Both the position numbers and the translations under genes were made by a program. A DNA stretch of 64,000 bases from Hymenobacter roseosalivarius DSM 11622 (GTDB lineage Bacteria; Bacteroidota; Bacteroidia; Cytophagales; Hymenobacteraceae): contig NZ_FWWW01000091.1 of assembly GCF_900176135.1 (NCBI RefSeq), positions 186,001 through 250,000 of the forward strand, written 5' to 3'. Numbering within the stretch: position 1 is the first letter of the stretch; every line of letters begins with the position of its first letter. This document shows positions 46,310-56,805 of this stretch, piece after piece. The notes beneath the pieces were generated by a model. It searched no databases. It was given only the letters and a program-made list of their open reading frames with translations, and was not told the origin of the DNA.

Positions 46310-47174
46310 TTACCATTCCCACGCCACCCCAAACGTGTATTGACTGCCCGAGTACACGTTGCGTAGCTTCCCGAAGCCCACGGCCCAATCGGCGGTGGCG
46401 GAGAGGTTTTTGGTCAGGGAATAGCTCGCGCCCAGGCCGGCCGTGGAGTAAGCCACGCCTTCGCCCAGCCCGATGGTGCTGAACTGGGTAAGGTCGGGGG
46501 GGCGCACGTTATCGAGAGTGCGAGCCTGAGCCGTGAGCCACAGCTTGGTGAACGGCTGGTAGCCCACTTGGCCGCCGTAGGTGTACTGATCGGTGAAGCC
46601 GCCGGTGCGCTTGTTATAGCCGATGCTCAGGGTGAAATAGGCCGGCCCCGCACTGTGCGAGAGGGCCGCGCGCGACCACACATTCCATTCGCCATCGCCG
46701 GTGGGCAGGCGCAGAAAAGTGCTGGGGTCGTCGCGGCTGATGCCAAACTCGTTGGGGTTGCCCAGCGGTGCTTCGACGGCCAGGCCCACCGCCAGGCGCC
46801 ATTTTCCCGTCAGCAGGCCGTAGCGCAGCCCTACCTCCGGGTCGCCGATACCCTAGCCGGGCGAGAGACCAGGGAAGGTAGCGCGCCGAAAAAACGGAAA
46901 ACTGATGGTGGCTTCCAGGCGGTCGGTGAGGCCGTATTCTCCGTAGAGACTATACACCTGCTGCCGAAACTGGGAAGTAGTGATGGTGCCCCCCCGTGAG
47001 CGGGTGATACTTATCCGTGCTGACCGTCGTAAGGCCGACTTTTGCGTAGCCTTTCTTCTTTTTGCGGGTCCAGCCACCCCCGGCCAAGGTGGGTGTGGTG
47101 GCCAAGAGCCAGAGGGCCAGCCCCAGCAGGGGCCAGCGCCGGGAGCGGGCGGAAAGCAGTGGGGCCGTTATCAT
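46310..47174 (-). pseudogene. Outer-membrane beta-barrel (transporter-like) protein, broken
   Basis: The start at 47174 encodes a signal peptide (LLGLALWLLATTPTLA) and GYAKVGLTTVSTDKYHP. A frameshift at the run of seven C at 46989-46995 moves the frame to TTSQFRQQVYSLYGEYGLTD and RLEATISFPFF. A TAG at 46853-46855 then interrupts GLSPG-stop-GIGDPEVGLRYG in the same frame. The remaining 3' part has barrel strands (AYFTLSIGYNKRTGGFT, LGASYSLTKNLSATADW) and ends with aromatic Trp at VAWEW, as in Bacteroidota porin-like proteins. Two lesions make it non-functional unless they are errors. Confidence 0.8.
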
Positions 47175-47176
47175 AC

Positions 47177-48232
47177 CTATTGGAGTTGAGCGGCGCCGAA
47201 GTTGATCTGGGCCGGGTCGCAGTGAATGATGACATGCGTAAACCCGGCGGCACTACCCGGAATAGCTAAGGTTTGAGCCCCTTCGCGGGTGATAGTGCCT
47301 ACCCGCAGCACATTATTCGGGTTGGCGGTGCGCTGGCTGCGAATAGAGGCGCTGGACAGGGCCAGGTACACCCCCAGGGAGCCCGTATGGAAGTCGGTGC
47401 GGAAATTGGCATCGAAGCGGACGAATTCGGTACCGGCCGCGTTGCGGTCGATGGCCAGCGTACCGCTGCTGGGTACGCCGCCCTGGGGCATCATGGTGCC
47501 CGTGCGCAGGGTGGATGGCCCGGCAACGACCACCGCAAACGAAGTGGCGCTGCTAGCCGTGCCCGTGGGCGTAACTACGGTCAACAAGCCGCTGCCGGGG
47601 CTGATGCTACCGGGTATCGACACCGAGATGGCCGATGCCGATAGTACCGTAAAGCCGGGCAGGCTGGTGCCGTTGAAGGTGACGGCCGTGGCCCCCGTAA
47701 AATTGGTGCCCGTGATGGTGAGAAGCGTGCCCACTGAGCCCATAGCGGGCAAAAAGTCCGTGAGCGTAGGCGCTGAGGACGCAGTAGGCGGAGTAAGCGC
47801 TACCGTGCCCGTTACCGCCACGCTACGGACCAGGCTGCCGGGGCTGCTCACCTCGATAGTGCCTCTCGGCGAACCAGGAGCGGCAGCGGCTGCCAGGCGC
47901 ACGTACACTACCACGACGGCCCCCGCGGCGGGCGTTATCGAAACGGTCGGCGCGTAGGACGCAACTGGGTCCAGGGCCAGCTCGAAGCCGGCTGGGGCCG
48001 TGGCGCTGATACGGTCGGTGAGGGCCGTGCCGCTCACCGTGAAGCTCTGGGCCGCCGAAGCCGCTCTCATCCGCTGAAATCGGCCAGGCTAGCCGGCTAG
48101 CCGGCGCTACCATGAGGGTAGGACTGGGGGCGTTTTTACGGGGTCGGGGTCCCTTATTTCTTTGTTGCAGGAGCTCAGGCTCACGAGCAGAGCAAGCAAG
48201 GCCAACGGAAATGAATGGCGGAAAAGACGCAT
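47177..48232 (-). pseudogene. Surface lipoprotein with IPT/TIG and DM13-like domains, broken near the start
   Basis: An ATG at 48232 starts a lipoprotein signal (LALLALLVSLSSC) that runs into TAG after VLPSW. Further on, the frame from about 48070 is open and encodes a repeat common in Hymenobacter surface proteins (SFTVSGTALTDRISATAPAG), an IPT/TIG domain (PTLTDFLPAMGSVGTLLTIT) and a C-terminal DM13-like domain (FHTGSLGVYLALS, VIIHCDPAQINFGAAQL). A frameshift lies between about 48070 and 48115. The gene ends three bases before the start of the broken barrel gene, so they were probably one operon. Confidence 0.72.
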
Positions 48233-48289
48233 GAGGCAGAGAGTAAAGCAGAGTAAAACCAAAAGAGTGGGAAGAAGAAAAGCGGCAGC

Positions 48290-48528
48290 TTAACTACACC
48301 CGCAGGGGCCTTTTCCCTGCTCCTGAATGGGCGGGTAGGGGACCGAGCCGTAGGAGCAATACACGCACATTCGCCGGCCAGCGGCTTGAGCACGGTGTGG
48401 CAGCCGGAGCATTCGTAAAAGTACTGGCAGGCGTCGGTAGGCATCTGCTCGGCTTGCTGGTGCTGGCACACCGGACAGGTGAGCACGGAAGTCAGGGAAG
48501 GAGAGATAAGTGCTTTATCGTTTGCCAT
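48290..48528 (-). pseudogene. Second GDCCVYCSYG-type small protein, frameshifted
   Basis: The frame starting at 48528 (MANDKALISPSLTSVLTCPV) has the two Cys knuckles (CPVCQHQQ, CSGCHTVLK), then reads LAGECACIAPT. One missing base in the Cys-Cys codons moves the frame: the shifted reading is CVYCSYGSVPYPPIQEQ and ends at 48290. The intact paralogue is at 29653-29892. The two share PTDACQ-F-EC-GCHTVLKP. Confidence 0.8.
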
Positions 48529-48643
48529 AGAGGACGGTAACCAGAGTTGTTAAGCTCCTTGCTTTACGGGCCATAGCCACCGGGCCGCCACCGGAACGCC
48601 GTAGAAAGTAGCCTTATTGTCGGCAATCTGACACACCCACAAC

Positions 48644-48776
48644 CAATTACTTGATAATCAAAGCAATGATTCAAATGCGGCGAACAGCTCCCATCGACCC
48701 GAAGAAGGCTTTTTGGAGCCTGTCCAGAGGAATTCCGCAGCAAGCAATTAGCCTTCAATTACTTAATAATCATAGC
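48644..48776. repeat. Short direct repeat in an AT-richer spacer
   Basis: CAATTACTTGATAATCA at 48644-48660 recurs as CAATTACTTAATAATCA at 48756-48772, followed by similar AGCA-type bases. The spacer 48529-49040 otherwise shows no gene. The repeats could be binding sites or relics of an insertion. Confidence 0.5.
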
Positions 48777-49040
48777 ATTACCTACAAGGCCGAAGCGGTA
48801 ACCATCTGCAACCCGGTTAAAAGTTTGCCGAAAGGCGGTTGGTTGGACGCCTGCCGCCAACCCCGGTCTTAACAACTAGCCTTTAGCACCGCACGTATCA
48901 ACAAGCAAGCTGGGCCATTGTCCGGCGCTCCGGCCGGCTGTCATTGGCCTGCTTCATCCGCCCCGGCACGGTCGGGTTTCCTGGGCCCCGACAGTTGGCC
49001 GGACCGCGCACCTTTCTTTCACCAAACCCACCCCACCCCT

Positions 49041-50043
49041 ATGGAACACCCCACCCGCCCCACCGCTGGCCCCGCCACCTACCTACCCAAGGCCGAAACC
49101 GGGCGCACCCTGCCCGCCGACCGCACCGTGCTGCTGGTCATCGACCCCGTCAATGATTTCCTATCCGAAGGCGGCGCGGCCTGGGAAATGACCAAGGGCA
49201 CGGTGGAGAAAAACAACGTCATTCCCAACCTGAAGCGCGCCATCGACGGCGCCCGGTCCCAGGGCATTCCGGTGCTGTTCGGGCCCATGGCTTACACCGA
49301 GGAAGACTACGCCCAGCACCACCTGCAGAAGCGCAGCGGCATCAACCGCCTCATGTTCGAGAAGAGGATGTTTCTGGCCGGCAGCTGGGGCGCCGATTTT
49401 CACCCCGAAATCCAGCCCCAGGCCCAGGACATCGTGCTGCTGCCCCACAAAAGCTGCGACGTGTTTCAGACCGACCTGGCCGGGCACCTGGAAAGCCGCG
49501 GCATCACCCACTTGGTCATTGCCGGCATGACGGCCAACCTGTGCTGCGAAAGCACCGGCCGCCACGGCACCGAAGCCGGCTACGACGTGACCTCTCGCCG
49601 ACGCCATCGGCGCCGCCGGCCTGCCCGAGTACGAAGCCGCCATCCACATCAACTTCCCCCTGATTGCCAACGGCGTCATCACCGTCGACGACTTCCTGGC
49701 CAGCATCGAACACCCGGCCGTGCCCGCCGTCGAAGCCGGCGACACGGTGCACGGCTCCGACGACGGCGAGATTGGCAACGTAAAGAAAGTGGTGAACGAC
49801 GGCGCCGGCCCGGGCTACCTGGTAGTAGGGCAGGGCCTGCTCAAGAGCGACGTGTACATCCCCCTCGACGCCGTGGTGCGGCGCAGCGGTACCGACGTGT
49901 TCATCAACCTGCCCAAACTGATAGTGGGCAAGATGCCCTGGACCGAGCCGCCCACGGCCGCCACGACCAGCGCCAAACAGGGCCCGCCGGCCGCCGCCGT
50001 GGACAAGCTCTACGGCTCCTACGCCCCCACGGGCCGGGCCTGA
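49041..50043 (+). pseudogene. Isochorismatase-like hydrolase fused to a PRC/DUF2171-like domain, frameshifted
   Basis: The start at 49041 (MEHPTRPTAGPATYLP) leads into an isochorismatase-family cysteine hydrolase: TVLLVIDPVNDFL with the catalytic Asp, a Lys region, and VIAGMTANLCCESTGRHGTE with the catalytic Cys. At about 49588-49595 the frame shifts after GYDVT and continues as LADAIGAAGLPEYEAAIHIN. The C-terminal part (about 49735-50043) holds VHGSDDGEIGNVKKVVND and YIPLDAVVRRSGTDVFINLP, a PRC-barrel or DUF2171-like module. The restored protein would have about 334 residues. The fusion is unusual. Confidence 0.82.
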
Positions 50044-50093
50044 GCCGGCGCGTTGCGTGCCGCAACTGTCCTATTTATGTGGGGTTGATATAG

Positions 50094-50124
50094 CCAATGG
50101 CTGCCTCGCGCAGCCATTGGTTTT
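50094..50124 (+). terminator. Rho-independent terminator
   Basis: CCAATGGCTGC and GCAGCCATTGG form a perfect stem around a five-base loop, followed by TTTT. It lies 50 bases after the isochorismatase-like gene. Confidence 0.85.
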
Positions 50125-50281
50125 CCCGGTCCGCCGCGTGTTCGCAGCCGGAGCTCCGGCATCGGCCGGGCCACCTCCCTGCCGCTGGTGGCGGAAAGTG
50201 GGGAGGTTAATCTGGCCGGACAGAATCGGGACGTGTCTTCCCCTTGCCAGAGCAACGCCACAACAAGCATCCACGCCGGAT

Positions 50282-50390
50282 AAACGGCGTCCCTACGACG
50301 ATGCCTTCCAAGCCGAAGCCCTGCGCCAGGCTGGCGAAAGCCGCAGCACCCGGGCCGCCACATGCGGAATCGCACAGGCCAGCTGGGTAC
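50282..50390 (+). pseudogene. IS3-type transposase OrfA fragment
   Basis: A short frame reads KRRPYDDAFQAEALRQAGES followed by RSTRAA, the helix-turn-helix start of IS3-family OrfA proteins. It degenerates after ASWV, and the remainder of the insertion sequence is missing. The rest of 50125-50449 shows no gene. Confidence 0.6.
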
Positions 50391-50449
50391 AAATCATATG
50401 TTTGGGAGTCCTTTTGATTTTCTAAACAGCTTAGATAAATACAATCACC

Positions 50450-52591
50450 ATGATGTTAAGAAAAAGCATACTACTAAGCATAGGTATCCAATTCCTCATC
50501 CTGTCGGGCTGTGCCCAGGACAGCAAGCCGGTGAAAGACGAAGGCCGGGCAAAACCAGCCAAAGAGCAAAGCAGCGAAACCCTCAACCGGTTGGCGAAAG
50601 CCAGCAGCCCCTACCTGCGCGAGCATGCCGACAACCCCGTGGATTGGTATGAGTGGGGACCGGAGGCGCTCGCAAAAGCCAAGCGAGAAAACAAGCCGCT
50701 ACTTGTCAGCATCGGGTACGCGGCCTGCCATTGGTGCCACGTCATGGAGCGCGAGTCGTTCATGGACAGCACGGTGGCCCGGCTGATGAACGAAAACTTT
50801 GTTGCCGTGAAGGTTGATAGGGAAGAGCGTCCCGACGTGGACCAGGTATTCATGAGTGCCGCCCAGTTGATAACCGGCAGCGGCGGTTGGCCCCTCAACG
50901 CCTTTGCCCTGCCGGACGGGCGGCCGTTCTACGTCGGCACCTACTTCCCGAAAGACCAATGGGTGCAGGTATTGCAACAACTGGCCGAGGCCTATAAAAC
51001 CCAGCACCCAAAGGTGGAGCAGCAGGCAGCGGCCATCACGCAAGGCATCCAGGGTCAGGAGGTAATTGCGCTTGCAACGGGCAGTTCCAAAACCTTCACC
51101 AAGGCCGCCTATAGCGGGCTTTACGCGAACTGGAAGTCCTCCATCGATTTTAAAAAAGGAGGGTTCAGCCGGGCGCCCAAATTCCCCTTGCCCGTGGGCT
51201 GGGAGTTCGTGCTTCAGAGCTACTACCTGACCGGGAACAAGGAAGCGCTGGCAGCGGTGGTGACCACGCTGGACGAGATGGCCAAGGGCGGCATTTATGA
51301 CCAGCTAGGAGGGGGCTTCGCCCGGTACTCGACCGATGCCGACTGGTTTGCGCCTCATTTCGAGAAGATGCTGTACGACAACGGCCAACTCGTCAGTCTG
51401 TATGCCCACGCCTATAAAGTGACAAAAAACCCGCTTTATGCCGAGGTGATACGGGAAACGCTGGCCTTTATCCAACGGGAGATGACCAGCCCGGAGGGCG
51501 GCTTCTACGCTTCCCTCAACGCTGACAGCGAGGGCGAAGAGGGCAAATTCTACGTCTGGACCCAGAAAGAAATTCAACAGGCGCTGGAGGAGAAGCCTGC
51601 CCGGCTGGTAGGGGACTATTACCAGGTAAAGCAATCGGGCAACTGGGAGCGGGGCCAGAACATTCTCCACCGGGAAAGCACCAAAGAGGCTTTTGCGAAA
51701 AGCAACGGATTGACGGCAGATGAATGGGATAAGCTGCTGGCTAACGCCAAAAAGAAGCTGCTGAAAGAACGCAGCAAACGCGTCCGGCCCTCCACCGACG
51801 ACAAGGTGCTGACCTCCTGGAACGCCCTGATGCTGAAGGGCTACCTCGACGCTTACCTGGCGTTGGGAGACGACGCCTATTTGCAGACTGCGCTACAAAA
51901 TGCCCGGTTCCTGGAGAAGAACATGGTCCGCAAAGACGGCCGGCTGTGGAGAAACTATAAGGATGGAAAACCAAGCATCGACGCTTTTCTGGATGATTAC
52001 GCCTTGCTGGCAGATGCCTATATCCAACTTTACCAGGCCACCCTGGAGGTCCAATGGCTGAAAAAGGCGCGGGTGATAACCGATTATGCCGTTGCGCACT
52101 TCCGGGATGCCAAAAGCGGCATGTTCTTTTATACCTCCGGCCAGTCCGAAGGCCTGGTTGTGAGAAAGATGGAGCTGACCGATAACGTGATGCCCGCGTC
52201 CAATTCCGTAATGGCTAACGTGCTTTACCGGCTCGGCGAGTACTACGACCACCCGACCTACCTTCAGATGAGCCAGGCCATGCTCAACCACGTTGCCGGC
52301 GAAGTTCCGGCAGGCGGGCCTTACTACGCCAATTGGGCGAGTCTGCTGGGAATGATGGCTTACGGGCCTTTTGAAATTGCCATCATGGGAAAAGAAGCAG
52401 TTGCAAAAAGTCACCAAATGCAGCAGTACTACCTGCCCACCGCGCTATTTATGGGAGGGAAGGAAGAAAACCTGCCCCTGCTGGAAAGCAAAGGCGTGGA
52501 GGAGGGAACCCTTATTTATGTGTGTCGGAACAAGACCTGTAAGATGCCGGTGAAAGAAGTGCAAGCGGCCATGCAGCAGCTATTGCCCTGA
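50450..52591 (+). CDS. DUF255 thioredoxin-domain protein (YyaL/SSP411-like), lipoprotein
   Basis: This 713-residue protein belongs to the family with an N-terminal thioredoxin-like DUF255 domain and a C-terminal six-hairpin glycosidase-like domain. The signal ([20 protein letters not shown], then C) marks it as a lipoprotein, which is not usual for the family. The redox motif is [12 protein letters not shown] at about residue 96, after [13 protein letters not shown]. Later blocks include [20 protein letters not shown] and [16 protein letters not shown]. The 5' part has lower GC and a different codon style than its neighbours, a possible sign of transfer. The biochemical role of the family is not settled. 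Confidence 0.9.
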   Translation: MMLRKSILLSIGIQFLILSGCAQDSKPVKDEGRAKPAKEQSSETLNRLAKASSPYLREHADNPVDWYEWGPEALAKAKRENKPLLVSIGYAACHWCHVMERESFMDSTVARLMNENFVAVKVDREERPDVDQVFMSAAQLITGSGGWPLNAFALPDGRPFYVGTYFPKDQWVQVLQQLAEAYKTQHPKVEQQAAAITQGIQGQEVIALATGSSKTFTKAAYSGLYANWKSSIDFKKGGFSRAPKFPLPVGWEFVLQSYYLTGNKEALAAVVTTLDEMAKGGIYDQLGGGFARYSTDADWFAPHFEKMLYDNGQLVSLYAHAYKVTKNPLYAEVIRETLAFIQREMTSPEGGFYASLNADSEGEEGKFYVWTQKEIQQALEEKPARLVGDYYQVKQSGNWERGQNILHRESTKEAFAKSNGLTADEWDKLLANAKKKLLKERSKRVRPSTDDKVLTSWNALMLKGYLDAYLALGDDAYLQTALQNARFLEKNMVRKDGRLWRNYKDGKPSIDAFLDDYALLADAYIQLYQATLEVQWLKKARVITDYAVAHFRDAKSGMFFYTSGQSEGLVVRKMELTDNVMPASNSVMANVLYRLGEYYDHPTYLQMSQAMLNHVAGEVPAGGPYYANWASLLGMMAYGPFEIAIMGKEAVAKSHQMQQYYLPTALFMGGKEENLPLLESKGVEEGTLIYVCRNKTCKMPVKEVQAAMQQLLP

Positions 52592-52717
52592 AATCTGAGT
52601 TGGGCTTCCCCTGTAAAGTATCTCGCCCGGCGCCGTGGACACGCCCATGCTCTGGGGAAAACTCCAACGTGAAAAGACTGCTGCCAGCAGGCCGCTTGCC
52701 ACCCTATCCCCTGACCC

Positions 52718-54166
52718 ATGACGGAAGAAAAACCAACCTACGACTTTGATTTGATTGTGCTGGGCGCCGGTTCGGCCGGGCTGGGGCTGAGCTTGTTCAT
52801 GGTCCGCATCAAGCAGCGCGTGCTGCTAATCGACAAAACCCCCGAGGACGTGGGCGGCGACTGCCTCAATTACGGCTGCGTGCCCAGCAAAGCCTTGATT
52901 CATGCTTCGCGGCAGGTGCATCAGGCGCGGGAGGCCGCGTGCTTTGGCCTGCAGGTGAGCGGCGAAGCGGATATGGCGAAGGTAATGGACTACGTGCGCG
53001 AGCGCCAGGACGTCATCCGCCACCACGAAAACCCCGAGTACCTGCGCGGGCTGGGCATCACGGTAGAAATCGGCGAGCCGACCTTCGTGGGCGACCACGA
53101 CGTGCAGATTAATGACAAAACCTACCGGGGCCGCAAAATCGTGGTGGCCACCGGCTCGCGGCCCCGGCAGCTGAAGGTGCCCGGCGCCGAGCAAGTGCGC
53201 CTCTACGACAACCAGCACGTGTGGGACCTGCGCGAGCTGCCCCGCCGCCTGCTGGTGGTGGGCGGCGGCCCCAACGGCATGGAGCTGGCCCAGGCCATGC
53301 AACGACTGGGTGCGCAGGTTACGGTGGTGCACCGCGGCGCGGCGTTACTCGAAAAAGAAGACCCCAGCATCAACGCCGTGCTGCTCGAGCGCCTGCGCGG
53401 CGAAGGCATCACGTTTCACCTAGAAAGCGAGGTGGCATCTTTTTCCTCGGCCACCCAGGCGCAGATTAAACCCAGGCAGGGCGAGGCTTTCGCCCTAGAC
53501 TTTGACATCGGCTACGTGGCCATCGGCCGCGAGGTCAGCTTCGAAGGGCTGCAGTTGGAAAAAGCCGGCGTGGAAGTGGACGAGAAAGGCCACATCAAGC
53601 TCGATGAGCACCTGCAAACCACCAACCCGGACATCTTCGTGGCCGGCGACGCGGCCAACTCCCTTAAATTCAGCCACGGCGCCGAGCTGCACATGCGCCT
53701 GCTGCTATTCAACTTCTTTTCGCCCCTCAAGAAAAAGCTCAGCTACGACCATTTCTCCTGGGTCACCTTCACCGACCCCGAGGTGGCTCACTTCGGCCTT
53801 GACGCTGCCGAGCTCGACAAGCGCGGCAGCGCCTATGAGCGGTGGGAGACGGACTTTGCCGACGACGACCGCGCCGTGGTGGACAGCTACCGCTACGGGC
53901 GCCTGCTGCTGTTCATCGAGAAAAATGCGTTGCCCATCCCCGGCCAGAAGCGCCGCATTCTGGGCGGGCAGATGGTGGCCCCCGGCGCCGGGGAGCTTAT
54001 TCAGGAATTAATATTAGCCAATACCAGCGGGCTGGACATCAGCGAGATTTTTGATAAAGTATACCCCTACCCCGTGGCCGCGCGCATCAACCAGAAGCTG
54101 ATTGTGGAGCACCGCGAAGTAAGTCCGCTGCTGCAAAAGGCGTTGGACGTGGCCTACAAACTGTAG
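52718..54166 (+). CDS. FAD-dependent pyridine nucleotide-disulfide oxidoreductase
   Basis: This 482-residue flavoenzyme belongs to the lipoamide dehydrogenase / mercuric reductase group. The FAD site is VLGAGSAGLGLSLF and the redox disulfide is C49 and C54 in GGDCLNYGCVPSKA. The NAD(P)H site is LLVVGGGPNGMELAQAM, and DIFVAGDAANSLKFSH is the second FAD motif. The C-terminal dimer domain lacks the usual His-x4-Glu pair; instead it reads VYPYPVAARINQ, so it is probably not a classic lipoamide dehydrogenase. It follows the DUF255 gene on the same strand, with 126 bases between them. Confidence 0.9.
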   Translation: MTEEKPTYDFDLIVLGAGSAGLGLSLFMVRIKQRVLLIDKTPEDVGGDCLNYGCVPSKALIHASRQVHQAREAACFGLQVSGEADMAKVMDYVRERQDVIRHHENPEYLRGLGITVEIGEPTFVGDHDVQINDKTYRGRKIVVATGSRPRQLKVPGAEQVRLYDNQHVWDLRELPRRLLVVGGGPNGMELAQAMQRLGAQVTVVHRGAALLEKEDPSINAVLLERLRGEGITFHLESEVASFSSATQAQIKPRQGEAFALDFDIGYVAIGREVSFEGLQLEKAGVEVDEKGHIKLDEHLQTTNPDIFVAGDAANSLKFSHGAELHMRLLLFNFFSPLKKKLSYDHFSWVTFTDPEVAHFGLDAAELDKRGSAYERWETDFADDDRAVVDSYRYGRLLLFIEKNALPIPGQKRRILGGQMVAPGAGELIQELILANTSGLDISEIFDKVYPYPVAARINQKLIVEHREVSPLLQKALDVAYKL

Positions 54167-54198
54167 TAAACGGCAGCTCACTCATTGCTTTCCGTAGT

Positions 54199-54256
54199 TA
54201 AAAAAGCCGGCTGGTGCCCTTGCTGACGTAAGCAGCAGGAACACCGGCCGGCTTTT
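54199..54256. terminator. Bidirectional hairpin terminator
   Basis: AAAAAGCCGGCTGGTG and CACCGGCCGGCTTTT pair with few mismatches around a longer loop. It lies between the convergent FAD oxidoreductase and AhpD-like genes. Confidence 0.8.
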
Positions 54257-54291
54257 CCGGAATGCGGGCCGCGGGGAACAGCCAGGCGTTG

Positions 54292-54843
54292 TTATGCCGG
54301 CTGGGCTTCCAGCTTCGGCGCGGCGGGGAAGTCCACCGGTACCTGGGTGGCGTTGTGTACGTAGTTGGCGAAGCTGATGTCGGTGACCAGCGAAATCAGG
54401 TCGATAAAGGCGCCTTCGCTGTAGCCCAGGTTAAAGAAGGCCTCTACCAGTTGCTCGTCGGCCCGGCCCCGGTTGGTAGTAATGCTTGCGGCCAGCTGGG
54501 TGAGCACGCTCAGCTTGGGGTCTGCATGGGTGCCAGCGCGCAGCTGCAGGGTTTCTTCCTCCGAAAAGCCGTTCATCTTGGCGATGGCCGTGTGGGCGGC
54601 CTGGCAGTACACGCAGCCATTCACCTGCGACACGGCCAGGAACACGGCCTCGCGCTCTTCGGCGCTGAAAGCACCTTTGGCCTGGCCCTGCTGGAAGGCC
54701 AGGTAGTTGGTCAGGGCGTTGGGGGAGTGGGCAATGGTGGCGAAAATGTTGGGTATAAAGCCGAGGCCTTTCTGCAAGTTGTCGAAGACGCCTTGGGCGG
54801 CCGGGGCCACCTGCTCGCGGGTGGGAACTGGGAAATCTTTCAT
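54292..54843 (-). CDS. Carboxymuconolactone decarboxylase / AhpD-like protein
   Basis: This 183-residue protein belongs to the AhpD-like alkylhydroperoxidase group. The start at 54843 (MKDFPVPTREQVAP) fits homologues. The redox site is CVYCQAAHTAIAK, the CxxC-x3-H pattern of AhpD. It ends with ISFANYVHNATQVPVDFPAA. It probably acts against peroxides or reactive carbonyls. It is near an AraC regulator and a peroxiredoxin on the same strand, and a second family member lies at 58364-58960. Confidence 0.9.
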   Translation of the reverse strand: MKDFPVPTREQVAPAAQGVFDNLQKGLGFIPNIFATIAHSPNALTNYLAFQQGQAKGAFSAEEREAVFLAVSQVNGCVYCQAAHTAIAKMNGFSEEETLQLRAGTHADPKLSVLTQLAASITTNRGRADEQLVEAFFNLGYSEGAFIDLISLVTDISFANYVHNATQVPVDFPAAPKLEAQPA

Positions 54844-55059
54844 GGGTAATGGGGAAATAAAAAAGGTAAAAGGGTAGTCGGCAGCTCCCAGAAGGCGGCT
54901 GCGCACTTTCCTGCGGGGACCCGCCTGGTCTCCCGTTGCCGGGAGTCTCGGAGGCCGGCCTTCGGCTGGCGAAGAGAACTTCGAAAGTGCAGGGCAAAGG
55001 TCCGGCCCCGGCTTGGCGCCCGACATAGAGAAAGTTCCCGAAGGCTTGTACTTACCGGC

Positions 55060-55917
55060 TCAGGCGGGGGCGCCCACCTTGCTGGCCCGGAACACGGAGG
55101 GCGCCAGGGCCGTGTGCTTCTTGAAAAAGTTGCTGAAGTAGGCCGCGTCCTCAAAGCCCAGCTCGTAGGTAATTTCCTTGGCCGACTTGTCGCTGTACAG
55201 CAGCAGGCGCTTGGCTTCCAGCACCAGCCGCTCCTGAATGACAGCCAGCGGCGACTTCTCGTTGTAGAGCGCAAACAGGTTAGCCAGCGTCTTGGGGGAC
55301 CTGCTGAGCTGGCCGGCGTAAAACTGTACCTGGTGCTGGGTCCTGAAATGGGTGTCCACCAGCAGGTGGTAGCGGCGGATGGTGTCCAGCTTGTCGTCGC
55401 TCAGCCCCGTCGGGGCCTGGTACTGGGCTTTGGCCAGCCGCGTGACGATGATGATGAGGCGCTTGAGCAGCATCTGCAGCATCTCCTGCTGCAAGGATTC
55501 TCCGTTGTGGAACTCGTCGATGAACACCAGCAGCAGAGCGGCCAGCTTCGGTTGGGCTTCGCCACGCAGGTCGATGAACATGGGCTCGGACGCGCCATAG
55601 AACAGAAAGCCCACGCAGCTGACTTCCTTGTCGTGGCTCACGATGCAGTAGAAGTTGCGGTTGTATTGCCAGGCTACCACCTGCCCGGGCCGGGCAAAGT
55701 GAAAGGTCTGGTTCATTATCAGCGGCAGCAGGCTTTGCTCAGGAAAGTCGTAGGGAACCTCGTCGATGGTCACGGTCTGGGCGGGGCCGTTGTTCCAGGC
55801 CAGCGTCAGAAACGTGTCGTTGCGCCCGCGTTGAAACGGCGTGTGGTCAAAATCGGCTTCGTCGACGGTCAGCTTAAATTCGCCTTGGGTAAGGACGTCG
55901 CGGTAATGCAGTTTCAT
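55060..55917 (-). CDS. AraC-family transcriptional regulator
   Basis: This 285-residue regulator has an N-terminal cupin-like sensor part (GEFKLTVDEADFDHTPFQRG) and a C-terminal double helix-turn-helix. The second one reads SAKEITYELGFEDAAYFSNF followed by FKKHTALAPSVFR, the AraC signature. The start at 55917 (MKLHYRDVLTQG) is preferred. It lies between the peroxiredoxin gene and the AhpD-like gene on the same strand and is a good candidate to control them. Confidence 0.92.
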   Translation of the reverse strand: MKLHYRDVLTQGEFKLTVDEADFDHTPFQRGRNDTFLTLAWNNGPAQTVTIDEVPYDFPEQSLLPLIMNQTFHFARPGQVVAWQYNRNFYCIVSHDKEVSCVGFLFYGASEPMFIDLRGEAQPKLAALLLVFIDEFHNGESLQQEMLQMLLKRLIIIVTRLAKAQYQAPTGLSDDKLDTIRRYHLLVDTHFRTQHQVQFYAGQLSRSPKTLANLFALYNEKSPLAVIQERLVLEAKRLLLYSDKSAKEITYELGFEDAAYFSNFFKKHTALAPSVFRASKVGAPA

Positions 55918-55967
55918 GAACGGTGGGGCGGCAGGCCCGCCCCGTTGGGTGGGCAGGCAGGACAAGT

Positions 55968-56573
55968 TTACAGGGCGGCGGCAATGCGGTGCACGGACGC
56001 TCGCTGCTTATAATCCGGGTTGAAGTACACGAATTTGATGCGGCCGTTGCAGCCAATGACGTAGGTGGCCGGCACCGGCAGCACGTCCTCCTGCGCGCCG
56101 TTGGCCTGCCGCAGGTCCACGCCGAAGCCGCGGTACTTTTTCGCGGTGGGCTCGTCCACGGTAAAGGTCGTGTGGTAGGCTGTCATGATGACGAAGCCCC
56201 GGTCCTGCACGATGGGGAAGGCCGCCTTGGTCTTCTCCACAGTCTTGCCGATGTTCTCCTGGGTTTCGGGCGTTATCACCACTACCTGGGCCCCTTTGGC
56301 CGTGAGCAGCTGCAGGGAGTCCTGCAGCTGGCTGAGCTGCTTGTTGCAGTAGGGGCACCACTGGCCCCGGTAGAAGTAGAGCACCACCGGCCCCTTCTTC
56401 AGCAGTTGCTTCAGCTCCACGGGCCGTCCGGCGGCATCCTTTCCCTTGAAGGCTGGGGCCACCGAGCCCGCGGCCAGCGGCGCAGCTGTGCGGGCGGACG
56501 TTTGCTGGGCGTGGCTGGCCTGGGGCAGGGCCAGCGCGAGCGTGGCGAAGGAGAGGAGCAGGCAGTTGTTCAT
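55968..56573 (-). CDS. Exported peroxiredoxin-like (AhpC/TSA, thioredoxin-fold) protein
   Basis: This 201-residue protein has a signal peptide (LLLSFATLALALPQASHA) and a thioredoxin fold with GQWCPYCNKQLSQLQ at about residue 72, where two cysteines give a CxxC pair. The segment PVVLYFYRGQWCPYC matches peroxiredoxin-like AhpC/TSA proteins. It probably reduces peroxides in the periplasm. Its stop lies 51 bases upstream of the AraC gene start on the same strand, so they may share a transcript. Confidence 0.88.
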   Translation of the reverse strand: MNNCLLLSFATLALALPQASHAQQTSARTAAPLAAGSVAPAFKGKDAAGRPVELKQLLKKGPVVLYFYRGQWCPYCNKQLSQLQDSLQLLTAKGAQVVVITPETQENIGKTVEKTKAAFPIVQDRGFVIMTAYHTTFTVDEPTAKKYRGFGVDLRQANGAQEDVLPVPATYVIGCNGRIKFVYFNPDYKQRASVHRIAAAL

Positions 56574-56805
56574 GGCCGCAAGGTAGCCATCAGGCCTGCA
56601 AGGCTGCTTGTGCCCCCGGGCACGGCTGCCAGAACCCGCCGAAGGAACGTAAGAACCGGCTAGGCGCACGGCGGGATGAAGAAAGTTTGCGCCCGTGTGT
56701 AAGGTTGGGGCAGGAGACCCGGACTACCGCCCTGTCTCCGGAACGGCCGCCGGCCGGGGCCAGACATACTCACAACACCAACTCTTTTTCAACGTGCTGA
56801 TTGCC

